Positions 9,869 to 21,712 of a stretch of DNA of 64,000 bases are shown piece by piece. Source of the DNA: Flaccisagitta enflata (lineage: Eukaryota; Chaetognatha; Sagittoidea; Aphragmophora); assembly GCA_965153355.1 (NCBI GenBank), contig OZ231126.1:8618001-8682000 (forward strand), in the 5' to 3' direction. Each line of letters starts with the position of its first letter. Position 1 is the stretch's first letter. The notes beneath the pieces are model-generated. The model saw only the letters and a program-made list of their open reading frames with translations, searched no databases and was not told the origin of the DNA. Made by a program: the position numbers and the translations under genes.

Positions 9869-11886
9869 TTAAAGGGGTTTAACAATCGCCGTGACTAAGT
9901 TTGGTTTGGCGGTAGTTAAGAAGGGTTTCGTACTGTCGGTAGCAACTATATTTAGGGCGGTAATGGCGCTGTCTTCCACGTCAATGTCGGCAGAATTGAT
10001 GAGATTGGCATTTTCTTCTCCATTACCAGTTTCACCACGTGCCATTTTTTCAAGCAATTCCTCATTGGTACTAATGCCATCAATCATGTCTTCAAAAGCG
10101 GCATCATCCTGGTGGTCAACATCCTTGACAGAATTCTCAACAGCATCATCCCCAGTGTCAGTCTCAGTCTCAGTTTCAGACTCAGTGACATTTGCGAGGT
10201 CATCCGCGGCATCATCCTGGTTGTCGAATTCATCAGTTGAATCCAAAAAAGAATCATCAGCGGTTTCAATGTTTTCGAGCATGTCTTCAGCGGTATCCAT
10301 GTCTTTGGCTGCGTCTACGTTGTCATCGTTGTTTTCAAGATCAGCGTCTTCTTGCGCACCATCAGCAGCATCAAAGTTGTCAGCATCATCCACCAGATCA
10401 GTATCTTCTTCCTCGCCCTCAGCAGTTTCGATGATGTCATAGATTTCAGGATCTGCTTCTTCAGCCATACTTTCAGCGGCATCAAAGTTATCATTGTCAT
10501 CAACAGGATCAGTATCCTCTTGCATACTATCAGCGGCGTCGAAGTTGTCATTCATGGTTTCAGAATCAGTGTCCTCATGGGCCCCATCTGGAGTAACCAT
10601 GTCGTCATTGCTTTGTGATTCAGCTTCTCCAGCTTCTCCAGCTTCTTCAACCATGCTTTCAGCAGCATCAAAGTTATCGTCGACAACAGGATCAGTATCC
10701 TCTTGCATACTATCAGCGGCGTCGAAGTTGTCATTCATGGTTTCAGAATCAGTGTCCTCATGGGCCCCATCTGGAGTAACCATGTCGTCATTGCTTTGTG
10801 ATTCAGCTTCTCCAGCTTCTCCAGCTTCTTCAACCATGCTTTCAGCAGCATCAAAGTTATCGTCGTCAACAGGATCAGTATCCTCTTGCACGGCATCAGC
10901 AGCATCGAGGTTGTCATTGTTGGTTTCAGGATCAGCATCCTCTTGCGCAGCATCTGGAGTAACCATATCATCAATGTTTTCATATTCAGCTTCTCCAGCA
11001 GTATCAAAGTTGTCATTGACGTCCACAGTGTAGGTGTCATCTTGCTCACCATCTGCGGTATTCATGTTGTCATCGATTGCAGGATCAGCTTCTTCAACCA
11101 TACTATCTGCAGCGTCGATGTTGTCATTGTTGGATTCAGGAGCAGCGTCTTCTTGCCATTATCTGGAGTGACCACGTCGTCATTGTTTTCTGATACAGCT
11201 TCTCCAATCATACTATCAGCATTGTCAAAGTTGTCATTGCCAGTATGATCGGTATCCTCTTGCGCACCATCAACAGTATTGATGTTGTCATTGATTTCAT
11301 CATTCGCTCCATCAACTCCGTCCGAGCCCTTGTTGGTGCTTCCAGTTTCAGTATCCTCCAGGGCATCCACTGTCGATTCACGCTCCAATTTGGCCCCTGA
11401 TCCGACTTCTGATTGATCTGCCGGTTCTTCTGCCGATTTAGCCTCCGCTGCTCCTACCGATGCGGAATCCATGAGTTGGCTAATGATGCGCTGCAGTTTG
11501 GACATCACACTTGATACACTCTTGAGGACTCCTGACGGCTTTTTCGGAGCGCTAAGCAGTGGTGCTGCTGTCGTTAAATCGGTGGGCGCCAATTTGGCCT
11601 CTACTAACTTGGCTGGCGACAACTTGACCGGCGCCTTTTTGGCCTTAACCAACATGGCCGGCGCCATCCCAACCGACGCCATCTTATCCGGCACCAACTC
11701 GTCAAACGCCAACTTAGCCAGCGCCATCTCCTCCGGCGCCATGTTAACCGGCGCCAACTCCTCCGGCGCCAATTTTTCTTGCGCCGCGTTTTTGATGAGC
11801 GGCGCCGATTTTATGAGTGGAACAAAAACGGCCAAAGCAAGGACCAACGCCGCGGAGAAGGGCGTCGAATTCGTCGCTTTAAACAT
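9869..11886 (-). CDS. Secreted acidic Asp/Asn repeat protein with one apparent frameshift
   Basis: Two overlapping minus frames make one gene. The upstream frame starts MFKATNSTPF at 11886, with a signal peptide (residues 1-28, core AALVLALAVFVPLI, cleavage near KSA/PL). Next come about 14 five-residue units of the type xx(L/M)AP (EELAP, VNMAP), then a helix-prone Lys/Ser/Leu stretch and an acidic region. Around 11,150 the reading shifts by one base: repeat units elsewhere have 18 nt where this copy has 17. The downstream frame continues seamlessly as EDAAPESNNDNIDAAD and then MVEEADP, and runs to TAA at 9869. The acidic part is built from 16-17-residue units of the type DNFDAADSMQEDTDPV, plus a duplicated segment at about 10550-10870. 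The whole span corrected by one base is a multiple of three. The frameshift may be an assembly error, an allele or a disabling mutation. No enzyme domain seen; calcium- or matrix-binding is only a guess from the acidity. Confidence 0.65.
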
Positions 11887-12133
11887 GATGGCCTTTTGTT
11901 GATGTTTTTGTTTATTGTGTTTTTTTTTTTTGTGTGTCTAATTTGTGTGTTTTTTTGTTTGTTTTTTTGCCTCTTGATATGCGCGACGATTCGTTAGTTA
12001 GTTTGATTGGTTGTCTTTGTTATTGTTCTCATCGTTCGTTTGACTTTTGTATTTGATAAATCTTTGAGTTGTATGAAACTGGATACAAAGCGTCAAAGTG
12101 ACAATCTATTTCTAATTCCAGTATTTCAACAAA

Positions 12134-12335
12134 CAAGGCCGGATACACGGCTACCCCAGTCGCGTGCGGGTGGGCAGGGGCTATATTTGAGGTCAGTATA
12201 GCCAAAAAAACATAAACGCCAAAAAATCAAAGTGTGACGGACCAACGGATGGACGGACCGACGGACGGACGGACCGACGGACGGACGGACGGACCGATAA
12301 AGCGGGGTGTATAGTCGCGTAGCACGCGACTAAAA
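12134..12335 (-). mobile_element. Family A hairpin element, complete
   Basis: CAAGGCCGGATACACGGCTA, CCCCAGTCGCGTGCGGGTGG, AAAAAAACATAAACGCC, CAAAGTGTGACGGACC, (GGAC/CGAC) tandems, and the hairpin AGTCGCGTAGCACGCGACT followed by AAAA. It sits upstream of the start of the 9869-11886 gene. Confidence 0.9.
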
Positions 12336-13430
12336 GTGCTATTAAGAATGTTGAATGTTGCATATGGCTATGATAGTTAATCCTTTTTCAGAGGAAAAGT
12401 TTGTGATTCTGAATCTTTAGATTGTTAGATAACAATATTGAATAAGGGCTCATGCTGGAGCCTTTCGGTTCGACCCCCGGTCAACCGGATTTCAAGAGAC
12501 CAATGAATTTCATTCATGTGAGCGGGATTACATTACATTTACAGCAAGTATGGGAAATATAGGAAATATGACAATAATTCGGTTAAAGGTAGTAAAAATT
12601 TACATTACTAGCGAAAATGGGTTCAAATGTAAAATGTCAACAAATTGAATTAGCTGTTTGAGAAAATATAAACTTGTGACATTGACGCTTTGCAACAAAA
12701 AAAAAAAAAAAGCCGAATTTTGAACAAATCTATCAAGACGCTCTAAAGTTTTGGATGCATATAAAGTTTCATAATGAAGCACACTACGCCTTAGTCAAAG
12801 TTTAGTTTGAAAAATCTTGAACACACCGCGCCATAGTTGAGGATCAGTCTGAAAAATTAGCTGGCAGTCATTGAAAAAAAACAAAATATGACCACATACA
12901 AAGTGGTTCATAATGACGAGTTTCTCTCTTGATGGCCAATAAGTGTGTCAATTTGTCAAAGGCATTACAATGTTTACTCCCATCGAGATAATATTATTTC
13001 ATGGACATTTTAACTATAAACGTTGGCTGTTTTGATACTGGAACAATGTCTTACAGGAAATATCTGATGGACTGATGGACATACTTCATCAAACTGCTTT
13101 GCTATTGATTTTCATACTTAAAAATTTCATTTTGTCATTAGGACAGATTCTTATTTTCTTCGCCTCTCTCATTTCAGGAGTGTCGTGACAGACAAGCGGA
13201 CAAAGTCCGCGTGAAAAAAAAAAACATGTTTAGTTCCTTCTTTTCTACATCGAGAAGTAAAGGATCTCATTGAGGGGGTGTGAGGGGCTTACACACTACG
13301 ATGGGGGAGCGGGGTCAGTGAGAGTTCTGTTTGAAAGAGTCACGCTGACATACACGGGGGTGCACTGGCCTGAGACAGAGGGAAGAGGTAATCTGAGGCC
13401 GTAACAAGGACAACCATTTATCCAAGAATC
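12336..13430. other. Unassigned sequence
   Basis: No convincing coding frame. A GGTTCGACCCCCGGTCAACC word at about 12468 resembles a tRNA T-arm, but no other tRNA parts surround it. Part of 13250-13420 is G-rich without clear repeats. Confidence 0.4.
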
Positions 13431-13682
13431 AGGGTGCGTTTCTAGTCCGACAACCGCGTTTTGAACGGGCCACTCGGTCGCTCGCTACGTTCGTTCGCTT
13501 GCACCGCTCACTCCGCTCACTCGCTCCGCAGCACTCCGCTTCGCTACGCTCCGTTCACGGGATCGCTCACTCACTTCGCTCACTCCCTCGTGGGACGGTT
13601 GAAATTCTTGAATATGTGTTCACGCTGTGATCGCGTTTCACAGGAACAAACGCGTTTTTCATCTTCAATAGAAACGCGCCCT
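13431..13682 (+). mobile_element. Family D element, complete
   Basis: AGGGTGCGTTTCTAGTCC at the left, ATAGAAACGCGCCCT at the right. Middle as in 8760-9041: CTCGCTACGTTCGTTCGC, CACTCCGCTCACTCGCTCCG, GGGACGGTTGAAATTC, GTGTTCACGCTGTGATCGCG. Confidence 0.85.
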
Positions 13683-13744
13683 CACAGATGGAGGCGGCAC
13701 CCGTTGGCTTGGAGTGATCTGCAGAAAAATATGAGTAAAAGTAG

Positions 13745-14030
13745 GAGGTTCTGTAGAACACAGAAGTGATTTTACAGACATTCTAGTAAGACATAGCTGG
13801 TCTCAAAGGGTTACTATAGGTTTTTCTGGAACCTGATTTGAGATCTGGGAGGGCTAGTTTGAGACATGGAATGTCAGACTGGAGGGCAGGAATGCTCTTG
13901 AGACCTGGGAGAGGGCTGACCTGTCCCTTGAGAAGCCGGGAAAGGGGCACCAACAGTAACTATTCTGCAAATTCACCTCTGTGCTCATCGGGACATCGGC
14001 CCTTCTGGACCGCCGCCCATAAAGAAATGA
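13745..14030. mobile_element. Family B foldback, decayed
   Basis: Left: GGTTCTGTAGAACACAGAAG TGATTTTACAGAC. Right: TTCACCTCTGTGCTCATCGG GACATCGGCCCTTCTGGACC GCCGCCCATAAAG. Core words CTGGGAGGGCTAGTTTGAGA resemble the GAGGCCTGAGAGG minisatellite. Confidence 0.55.
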
Positions 14031-14757
14031 AGGCAGAGACACTGAACTGGGACTTGGAAGAGATAACAGCGGGGATGAAAGAACGGGCTCTGACGTGGTG
14101 ACGCCAAATGAAGGAGACGGATGAATTAAGAAATATATAAATAGATGGATGAATCAATGAATGAATTGATTAATTTACAAACTGGATATAGGAAATTAGA
14201 AAAAGACGCCGAATTAATGAGATGAAAAATGAGTTAATACAGAACTTGGAGGATTGGGGATCGGGGGTTTTGGTGGAGTGGGGCATTGGGGAGCGAGGGA
14301 GGGAGAATAGAGGAGGTTAAGAATGGGAAGAGAGGACTTCTTATGTTTTGAGGTCCGAATGAAGAGGGTTACTATAAGTATAAGGGTATATAAAAAGATA
14401 AAGGAGCGGACGGTTTTGAGTTTCTAGGACAACACTTTAACCAAATAACCATGTAAGTGACCTCATCAAGAAATGGCGCCCTAGTCAGTATCTCCATTGT
14501 TCAGTCGGTCGGTCGGTTGGTAACTGGTAAGTTGGTACAGTTGAATCGCGTTCTAACAAATCCCATCTACGGTAAAGCTTATAAATGGGGAAAAAACGAA
14601 TTGGATACATTCTTCAGTTCCCAAGTTTCATATTTACTTCAAATTTAGTTCCTTGACCTTTGCACGGAATTACGCAGCTGTACAGGCGAAAATTTCTACA
14701 AGGAACATTATCAACTAACGTTGATATATAAAGATTAAGAAACATGATCTTTTGTGA
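14031..14757. other. Unassigned sequence
   Basis: No gene or repeat family was recognised. A short GTCGGTCGGTCGGTTGG word near 14502 resembles the tandem part of family A, without either end. Confidence 0.35.
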
Positions 14758-14760
14758 TAA

Positions 14761-15414
<654 letters not shown>

Positions 15415-15608
15415 AAATTATGAAAAAAAAACTGCGAAAAAAAAAAAGAAATGAAAGGAACTATCTGTTAGTATCTAGGCACACGGAACAACCACCTTGA
15501 TGTTTTACTCGATCGATCGCGTTATTGGTGTTTCTAATTTGATGTCGGGCAGTCCGCCAGTATAACTTAACTTCCTTGGCATTTACTTTATACATTAGAA
15601 CTGTCTGG

Positions 15609-15968
<360 letters not shown>

Positions 15969-16032
15969 CACCGCCCCTGCCAAAACCACTTGATTATACA
16001 AATGCGATGAGGGTAGCCGTGTCTCAGGCTGT

Positions 16033-16264
16033 TTTTTAGTCGCGTGCTACGCAACTCTACACCCCGCTTTGTCGGTCCGTCCATCGGTCCGTCCGTCGGT
16101 CCGTCCGTCGGTTCGTCGGTCCGTCGGTCCGTCCATCACACTTTACTTTTTTTGGGTTTTTGCGGTCTTTGGCCTCACTGCTCCTGCCCAATTGATCAAA
16201 AGACCCCAAAAACAGCCCCTGCCCACCCACACGCGACTGGGGTAGCCGTGTATCCGGCCTTGTT
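16033..16264 (+). mobile_element. Family A hairpin element, complete
   Basis: TTTTTAGTCGCGTGCTACGC + AACTCTACACCCCGCTTTG, GTCCGTCGGTCC tandems, CACACTTTACTTTTTTTGGG, CTGCTCCTGCCCAA, CACACGCGACTGGGGTAG, GTGTATCCGGCCTTGTT. A scrap of another A end (GGGTAGCCGTGTCTCAGGC) lies just before it at 16012. Confidence 0.88.
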
Positions 16265-17152
16265 TCAAGCAAGCCTTAATTCCTAGGTTTTCTAGTGATC
16301 ACCATTACTGTCACCAACTTAAAGTCGTTTAAGACAGGTAAATGTTCTCATAACAGTGATTTGGTCGTATTCTAGCAGGCTCTAATTTGTGAGTTTACTG
16401 TTATCCAACCCAATACGATTTAGCTGTTGATAAAACATTTTTTTTTAGATTTAGTACCTTAAGCTTGTAGAAAACTCTGGGCTCACCTGTGGCTGCTTTG
16501 CAAGATGTTTGCTCATAGTGAAACATGAATAGTAATTAAAGGTGAAGCACTATGTCTCAAGAAAAGCTAGAGGATTACTCGTCTGTCATCGTTTCTCTGA
16601 GTGAAGTGCTCAGAGACAGACACACTGACATACAAAATAACAGTGTCTTTTTGAAAGCATCCTATGGTATTCTTAGTACTTTTGAACAGTATTTAAACAA
16701 CTACTGACTAAAAAACCCACATATTTTGCGATGACTACGTAAAAAAATGATCGATAAAATCTGTAGACATCACATTTCACTATTGTATGTGAGCTAAAGT
16801 CGCTTAAATTCATTAGAGAAAAAAAAAATGAAAATGGCAAGTAAACCAAAAAATACGGTTCTTTCACCGAGATGTCTATTGTGCAATGACACGTAAACGC
16901 TCAAATGCTTTCTATTGGTCAATGACACGTCAACACGTAAATGCTTTCTATTGGTCAATAACTCGTTGACAGGATAATGTTCTTCATTGGTCAACGCCTC
17001 TTAGATATGACGACTCACATAAACAAACAAATCATTCGGCGTTGACGTGGAAAATGGGAATTACGCGTCGCGTATTTTTTGGTCCTCTTCATAACTTCAT
17101 CTTCACCTTCATCATCTTTTTTCTCTTTTTCTTATTAATCTTTTCCCTTTTC
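16265..17152. other. Unassigned, with a cluster of ATTGGTCAA words
   Basis: At about 16872-17005, (T/C)(A/C)TTGGTCAA occurs three times, with ATGACACGT(A/C)AA copies: a decayed tandem of roughly 40 bp containing inverted CCAAT boxes. No gene start was found next to it. Confidence 0.4.
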
Positions 17153-17385
17153 TTTTTAGTCGCGTGCTACGCGACTCTACACCCCGCTATGTCTGTTGGT
17201 CGGTTGATTGGTCGGTCGGTTGGTTGGTCAGTTGGTCGGTCGGTTAGTGGGTCATTAGTCGGTCAGTCGGTCGCTGCTTTCAGCGTTTTTAGGCTTTTCG
17301 AGTATACGGCTCGGACCGGATGCCTCAGTGACCTTCTGGCCTCTCCTGCCTGCAGCTAAGGGTAGCCGTGTATCCGTCCTTGTTC
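17153..17385 (+). mobile_element. Family A hairpin element with altered 3' part
   Basis: TTTTTAGTCGCGTGCTACGC + GACTCTACACCCCGC, then GGTCGGTCGGTTGGTTGG tandems; it ends GGGTAGCCGTGTATCCGTCC TTGTT. The CACGCGACT partner is replaced by CTGCAGCTAA, so this copy has lost its subterminal repeat. Confidence 0.8.
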
Positions 17386-17394
17386 TTTTTTACT

Positions 17395-17965
17395 TTTTTT
17401 TTGTCTTTTTATTTTTATTTTTCCTCCTCTTCTTCCTCTTCTCTTTCCTCTTCTTCTTCTTCTACTTCTACTTCTGCTTCTGTTTCTGCTTCTGCTTCTT
17501 CTTCCTCTTCTTTTTCCTCCTCTTCTTCTTCTTCTGCTTCTGCTTCTGCTTCTGCTTTTTTTTTCTTTTTTTTTCTTTTTCTTTTCCTTATTCTTATTCT
17601 TCTGCTTTTTTTTTCTTTTTCTTATTCTTATTCTTATTCTTGTTCTTATTCTTTTTCTTCTTCTTATTTGTATTCTTTGTCTTTGACTTTGTCTTTGTCT
17701 TCTTCTTCTTCTTCTTCTTCTTCTTCTTCTTCTTCTTCTTCTTCTTCTTCTTCTTTTCTTTCTTCTTCTTCTTCTTCTTCTTCTTCTTCTTCTTCTTCTT
17801 CTTCTTCTTCTTTTCTTTTCTTGGCATTTCTTTTCCTCTTTCTCTACTTTCTGTCTTTATTCTTCTATCTTTTTTCTTTTTTTCCTCTTCTTCTTTCCTT
17901 TTTTTTCCTCTTTCTTCATCTTCCCTTCTTCTACTTCAATATTCGTTTCCGCTTCTGCTTCTGCT
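17395..17965 (+). repeat. Polypyrimidine CTT tract
   Basis: About 570 bases of nearly pure T/C with (CTT)n runs at 17698-17810 and TCTGCT hexamers at 17467-17560. Confidence 0.93.
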
Positions 17966-17975
17966 TCTGCTTTTT

Positions 17976-18200
17976 TTTAGTTGCAGACACTCAACTCTAT
18001 AAGAGACTTTGTCTGTTGGTCCATTGGTCCGTCGGTCCGTCGGTCCATCAGTTCTTTGGTCCGTCGGAGGTCATAGAGTTGAAAAGTGGGAAAACGAGCG
18101 TTTTAGACACTTTTTGTGTATGTTTGAGTGCGGGGGTTTGGGTGGGGATGCGGTTGAATGCCACTGCCCATCCGTCCGCAAAAACATTGTGACCCCGCGT
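17976..18200 (+). mobile_element. Family A, A2 subfamily
   Basis: TTTTAGTTGCAGACACTCAACTC hairpin region, TATAAGAGACTTTGTC, GGTCCGTCGGTCCG tandems, AAAGTGGGAAAACGAGCG, and GCCCATCCGTCCGCAAAAAC. The GTCCGCAA word is the subterminal partner of the A2 hairpin. It ends in ATTGTGACCCCGCGTCACT, a module also found beside the B element at 1885. Confidence 0.75.
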
Positions 18201-18204
18201 CACT

Positions 18205-18509
18205 TGTTTTTCTTATTCTTATTCTTATTCTTATTCTTATTCTTATTCTTATTCTTATTCTTGTTCTTGTTCTTGTTCTTGTTCTTGTTCTTATTCTCGT
18301 TCTGCCTTCGTCTCTTATCTTCACTCTTCTTATTCTTCCTTTCTTCTTTTCTTCTTTTTTCTTCTTTTTTCTTCTTCTTTTCCTTTTGTTCCCTTTTCCT
18401 TCTTTTCTTTTCTTCCTTCTTCTTTTTTCTTCTCTCTCTTTCTTCTTCTTCTTCTTCTTCTTCCTCTTGTCTGTTGTCTTATCTTCTTTGCACGTTTCCT
18501 TTACTATCT

Positions 18510-18555
<46 letters not shown>

Positions 18556-18630
18556 TCTCTCTCTCCTGCCTCTGAATTTGTCTGTCTTTATCTGTCTGTT
18601 TTTATCTGACTTCATATGAATTTTTCTGTT

Positions 18631-18664
<34 letters not shown>

Positions 18665-18770
18665 CCTGTTTGTTTGTTTGTTTGTTTGTTTGTTTGTCTC
18701 TCTGTCTGCCTGCCTGTCTGTCTCTATCTGTCTGTCTATGTCTGTCGGTTTGTCTCTCTCTCTCTCTCAC
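18205..18770 (+). repeat. Compound pyrimidine microsatellites
   Basis: (TTCTTA)n at 18210-18265, (TTCTTG)n to 18290, mixed CTT, (CT)n at 18514-18562, then TCTG and TTTG tetramers at 18625-18700. Confidence 0.93.
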
Positions 18771-18993
18771 TGCTTATTGTAGACTCATGTAGATTAATCA
18801 TCCAGGAAGAAGGCTTCTTCACACATTTTTGATCAGGAAGTTGCCACTCTTTTATTCAACAACGTCGCAAATACCACCAACACTTCCTCTATCACTTTTG
18901 CAACTGCACCTATGCAACTTCGGTTACCAACTCTGCAGCCAAAAATGCACTGCAGGTATCACAATCTTCATTGCCACTGTCACTGTCACTGTC

Positions 18994-19037
<44 letters not shown>

Positions 19038-19058
19038 TGTTTGTGTGTGTGTGTGTGA
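18994..19058 (+). repeat. (GT)n microsatellite
   Basis: GT dinucleotides with two GTTTGT interruptions, preceded by CACTGT triplets. Confidence 0.95.
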
Positions 19059-19059
19059 G

Positions 19060-19829
19060 GCAATCCTGACGTGTTTGTCCTCAGGAAAACAATCAATGAT
19101 CAAACCCTCATCCGTTGTCTCACCGTCTCCTTCTTTCCCCCTCCCTTTTCTCAAAGGGTCCTCCTATTTCCTCATTTCCCCAATCCCGTTTGGTCCCCTC
19201 CCCTCTTTTAGATTTCCTTCCCAAAGAAAAGCACAGCTATGAATAAAAATCCAAACGCTGTTACGCATATTGATAGTGTTGCAAAGCTGAGCGATATATA
19301 TCTGGCTAAGCTATATGGAGTGTGAGGGATAATCTCTCTCTCTCTCTCGACTCCCTGGAGAGCAATTTCCCTATTGATCAACATCCTCATATAGACTTTT
19401 TCGTCCTCTTTTTCCTCCTCTTCCTCCTCATAAATGAGACCAACTTCCCCCCTTAAGGCCTCTCATCATCAGTCTTTTATCACATAGTTTAACAGACTTT
19501 ACAACATATTTCAAATTTTGTATCGTCTACCTTTTATCCAGTAACACTAAATCTTAAGTAGTAAGGGGAAGCCTAAAAATTCTTTTCTTAATGCAATTAC
19601 CCCTTGCTCTACCATATCCGACAGTAATGGAAATCCGCCTATAACAAAAATAAAATGCTGGTCCCCTGATGATATTTATTTCTAATTCTTATATTCCGTT
19701 GTAAAAGATAGAATTTATTGGTCCCTAAACATCCGTTATTGTTAGAATAAGCTTAAGTATCATTTTGAAATAATCTTTTAAATGTAATTTTACTCAGGTT
19801 CATTTTTAATGTTTCTGCTCTTGTAAACA
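19060..19829. other. Unassigned, with a family E fragment
   Basis: At 19622-19668, AGTAATGGAAATCCGCCTAT AAC ... GCTGGTCCCC is the reverse complement of 8551-8607; a second related piece (TTATTGGTCCCTAAACATCC) lies near 19716. No gene seen. Confidence 0.4.
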
Positions 19830-20066
19830 GGCCGATATCTCAGCCTAGAGTCCCATATCCCAGCCTCAAGGCTCAAATCCCAGTCTTGAGGCCCAAATCC
19901 CAAAAGACTGAAATCTGGGCCTTGGGGTTGCGATTTGGGCCTTGAGGCTGGGATTTGGGCCTCGAAGGAGAAGGAGAAGGAGGGGAAGGAGAAGGAGGAG
20001 GAGAAAATTCCCAATATGTGTGAAAGTATAGGTCATCGACTCCTTCGGGGCCGCTGCCCAAAAAGG
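19830..20066. mobile_element. Family B element, core plus right arm
   Basis: Minisatellite words AGGCCCAAATCCCAG / GGCCTTGAGGCTGGGATTTG, then GTATAGGTCATCGACTCCTT CGGGGCCGCTGCCCAAAAAGG. The right arm is of the GGTCATCGA type, like the copy at 52695, not the GTCCTGTAG type. No left arm. Confidence 0.65.
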
Positions 20067-20099
20067 AGAAAGTAGCTGCGAATGATGAAGAAAACGATA

Positions 20100-20204
20100 A
20101 ATGAAAAAGAAGAGGAGGATGAAGAATTGGAAAAAAGAGAAGAAGGAGAAGAAGAAGAAGAAGAAGAAGAAGAAGGAGGAGAAGAAGAAGAAGAATAAGA
20201 AGAA

Positions 20205-20239
<35 letters not shown>

Positions 20240-20330
20240 AGAAGAAGAAGAAGAAGAAGAAGAAGAAGAAGAAGAAGAAGAAGAAGAAGAAGAAGAAGAA
20301 GAAGAAGAAGAAGAAGAAGAAAACGGAAGA
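20100..20330 (+). repeat. (GAA)n tract
   Basis: GAA triplets, pure from about 20215 to 20321. Purine strand on plus, able to form intramolecular triplex. Confidence 0.95.
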
Positions 20331-20545
20331 CAAGAACAAGGGCAAAAACAACAGGACAAAAAAAAGAGCAAGAACCAGAGGAACAAGAGCCAGCAAAAAA
20401 CATGAACAAAAGGGAGGAAAAAAGAAAGAAGAAGCAGGAGTAGTAGTAGATGAAGACGGAAGAGGATAACGCTGCAAGGAGACAGTTTATGGGGCATCTA
20501 TTTCGGGAAGAGCTATAAAACTTTATTCCACCGCCTGGACAAATG

Positions 20546-20547
<2 letters not shown>

Positions 20548-20638
<91 letters not shown>

Positions 20639-20680
20639 CAGAGACAGAGACAGAGACAGACAGACAGACAGAAAGACAAA
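20548..20680 (+). repeat. (GA)n then (CAGAGA)n and (CAGA)n
   Basis: A compound microsatellite: GA to 20619, CAGAGA hexamers to about 20657, CAGA tetramers after. Confidence 0.96.
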
Positions 20681-21262
20681 GAGAAGAAAGAATCATCAAA
20701 TAAGCAGACTGACACTACCGCCAAGGATAACCAGACAAACTGAGAGTACAAGCAAGGAGGAAACAGTCAAAGCAATTTGTGTCATTGAGTTTTTTTTAAG
20801 TTCTTTTTTTCTTTTTTTCTTTTTTTTTTTTCTTTTTTATTTTTTGTGGTGATGTCATCTTCAGTCTCCACTGGGCTGTTAAATGACTTGCTTTTTTTTA
20901 ACGTTACAAGGAAGTTTTTTTTTTCTTTTTTCTTTTTGGTTAAGGTAGACCATAAAGTGATGGAAGCTTTTTTTTCTTTCAATCTCACACCACAGTCCCG
21001 ATGATTGCGATGAGTTCCCGCTGAAAAGAAATGGTCAGCATATCGATACATTGACACAGTTACGACTATCGGGCATGAACAGTATCAACCTGCAATATTT
21101 CAGTTTCTATTACCTTTAGTCATTATCAACCAAGATTTCAGTTTCTATCAACTTCAAAGGCGTCCCAGGGCATGGGTATCAAAAGTCATGGGCGATCCTG
21201 AGCACAAGCGTTCTTTGACATGGACGTAGGTGACCCTTGGTGTGAGCTTGTGAGCCATGGAA
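20681..21262. other. Unassigned, T-rich
   Basis: T-runs at 20788-20840 and 20888-20930. No gene or element end was recognised. Confidence 0.35.
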
Positions 21263-21558
21263 TTTTTAGTAGCACATATGCGACTCTATAACCCCCGCTT
21301 TGCCTGTTGGTCCATCTGTTGGTCAATATCACTTTGCTTGGAGGGTCCATCAAGATGCCCAAAAAAGATCCATGAGATGATAGCCAACAAGAACTTCCAC
21401 TGGCCATAAGGTTTTTGCATTACTGCTTAAGATTTTTGCATTACTGCTCCTCCCAAAAGCTTAGGTAGGCTGGGTAGTGGGTACTGGGTAGTCTTTTTTT
21501 TCATCACTTCCCCTGCCTACTTGGACGCGAAATGGGTACCCATGTATTTGGCCTTGTT
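21263..21558 (+). mobile_element. Family A element, decayed
   Basis: TTTTTAGTAGCACATATGCG ACTCTATAACCCCCGCTTTG at one end; CCCCTGCCTACTTGGACGCG AAATGGGTACCCATGTATTT GGCCTTGTT at the other. The middle contains non-standard sequence. Confidence 0.7.
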
Positions 21559-21566
21559 ATTTTCAA

Positions 21567-21712
21567 CAAGGCTGGATACACGGCAATCCAGTCGCGGATG
21601 GTTGGGCAGGAGCAGGAATGCAAAAACCGCCTGGAATTCAAAAATGTTACCGACGGACCAACCTACCGACCGACACGACAAGGTGCAGAGTCGCGTGTCC
21701 GCGACTAATAAC
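21567..21712 (-). mobile_element. Family A element with variant hairpin
   Basis: CAAGGCTGGATACACGGCAA, AGTCGCGGATGGTTGGGCAG, GGACCAACCTACCGACC, and hairpin AGTCGCGTGTCCGCGACT. The 5' AGTCGCGGA equals the complement of the hairpin's own arm TCCGCGACT, not of the common GCACGCGACT. It lies tail to tail with the copy at 21263, 8 bases apart. Confidence 0.85.

Noticed and set aside
11471-11902. Pentapeptide-repeat (A[N/D]Lxx) protein on the plus strand
   Set aside because: Antisense of the signal-peptide-bearing acidic gene; lacks a proper N-terminus and reads out of the gene start region.
12460-12495. tRNA-like T-arm (GGTTCGACCCCCGG)
   Set aside because: No acceptor stem, D-arm or anticodon arm at the right distances.
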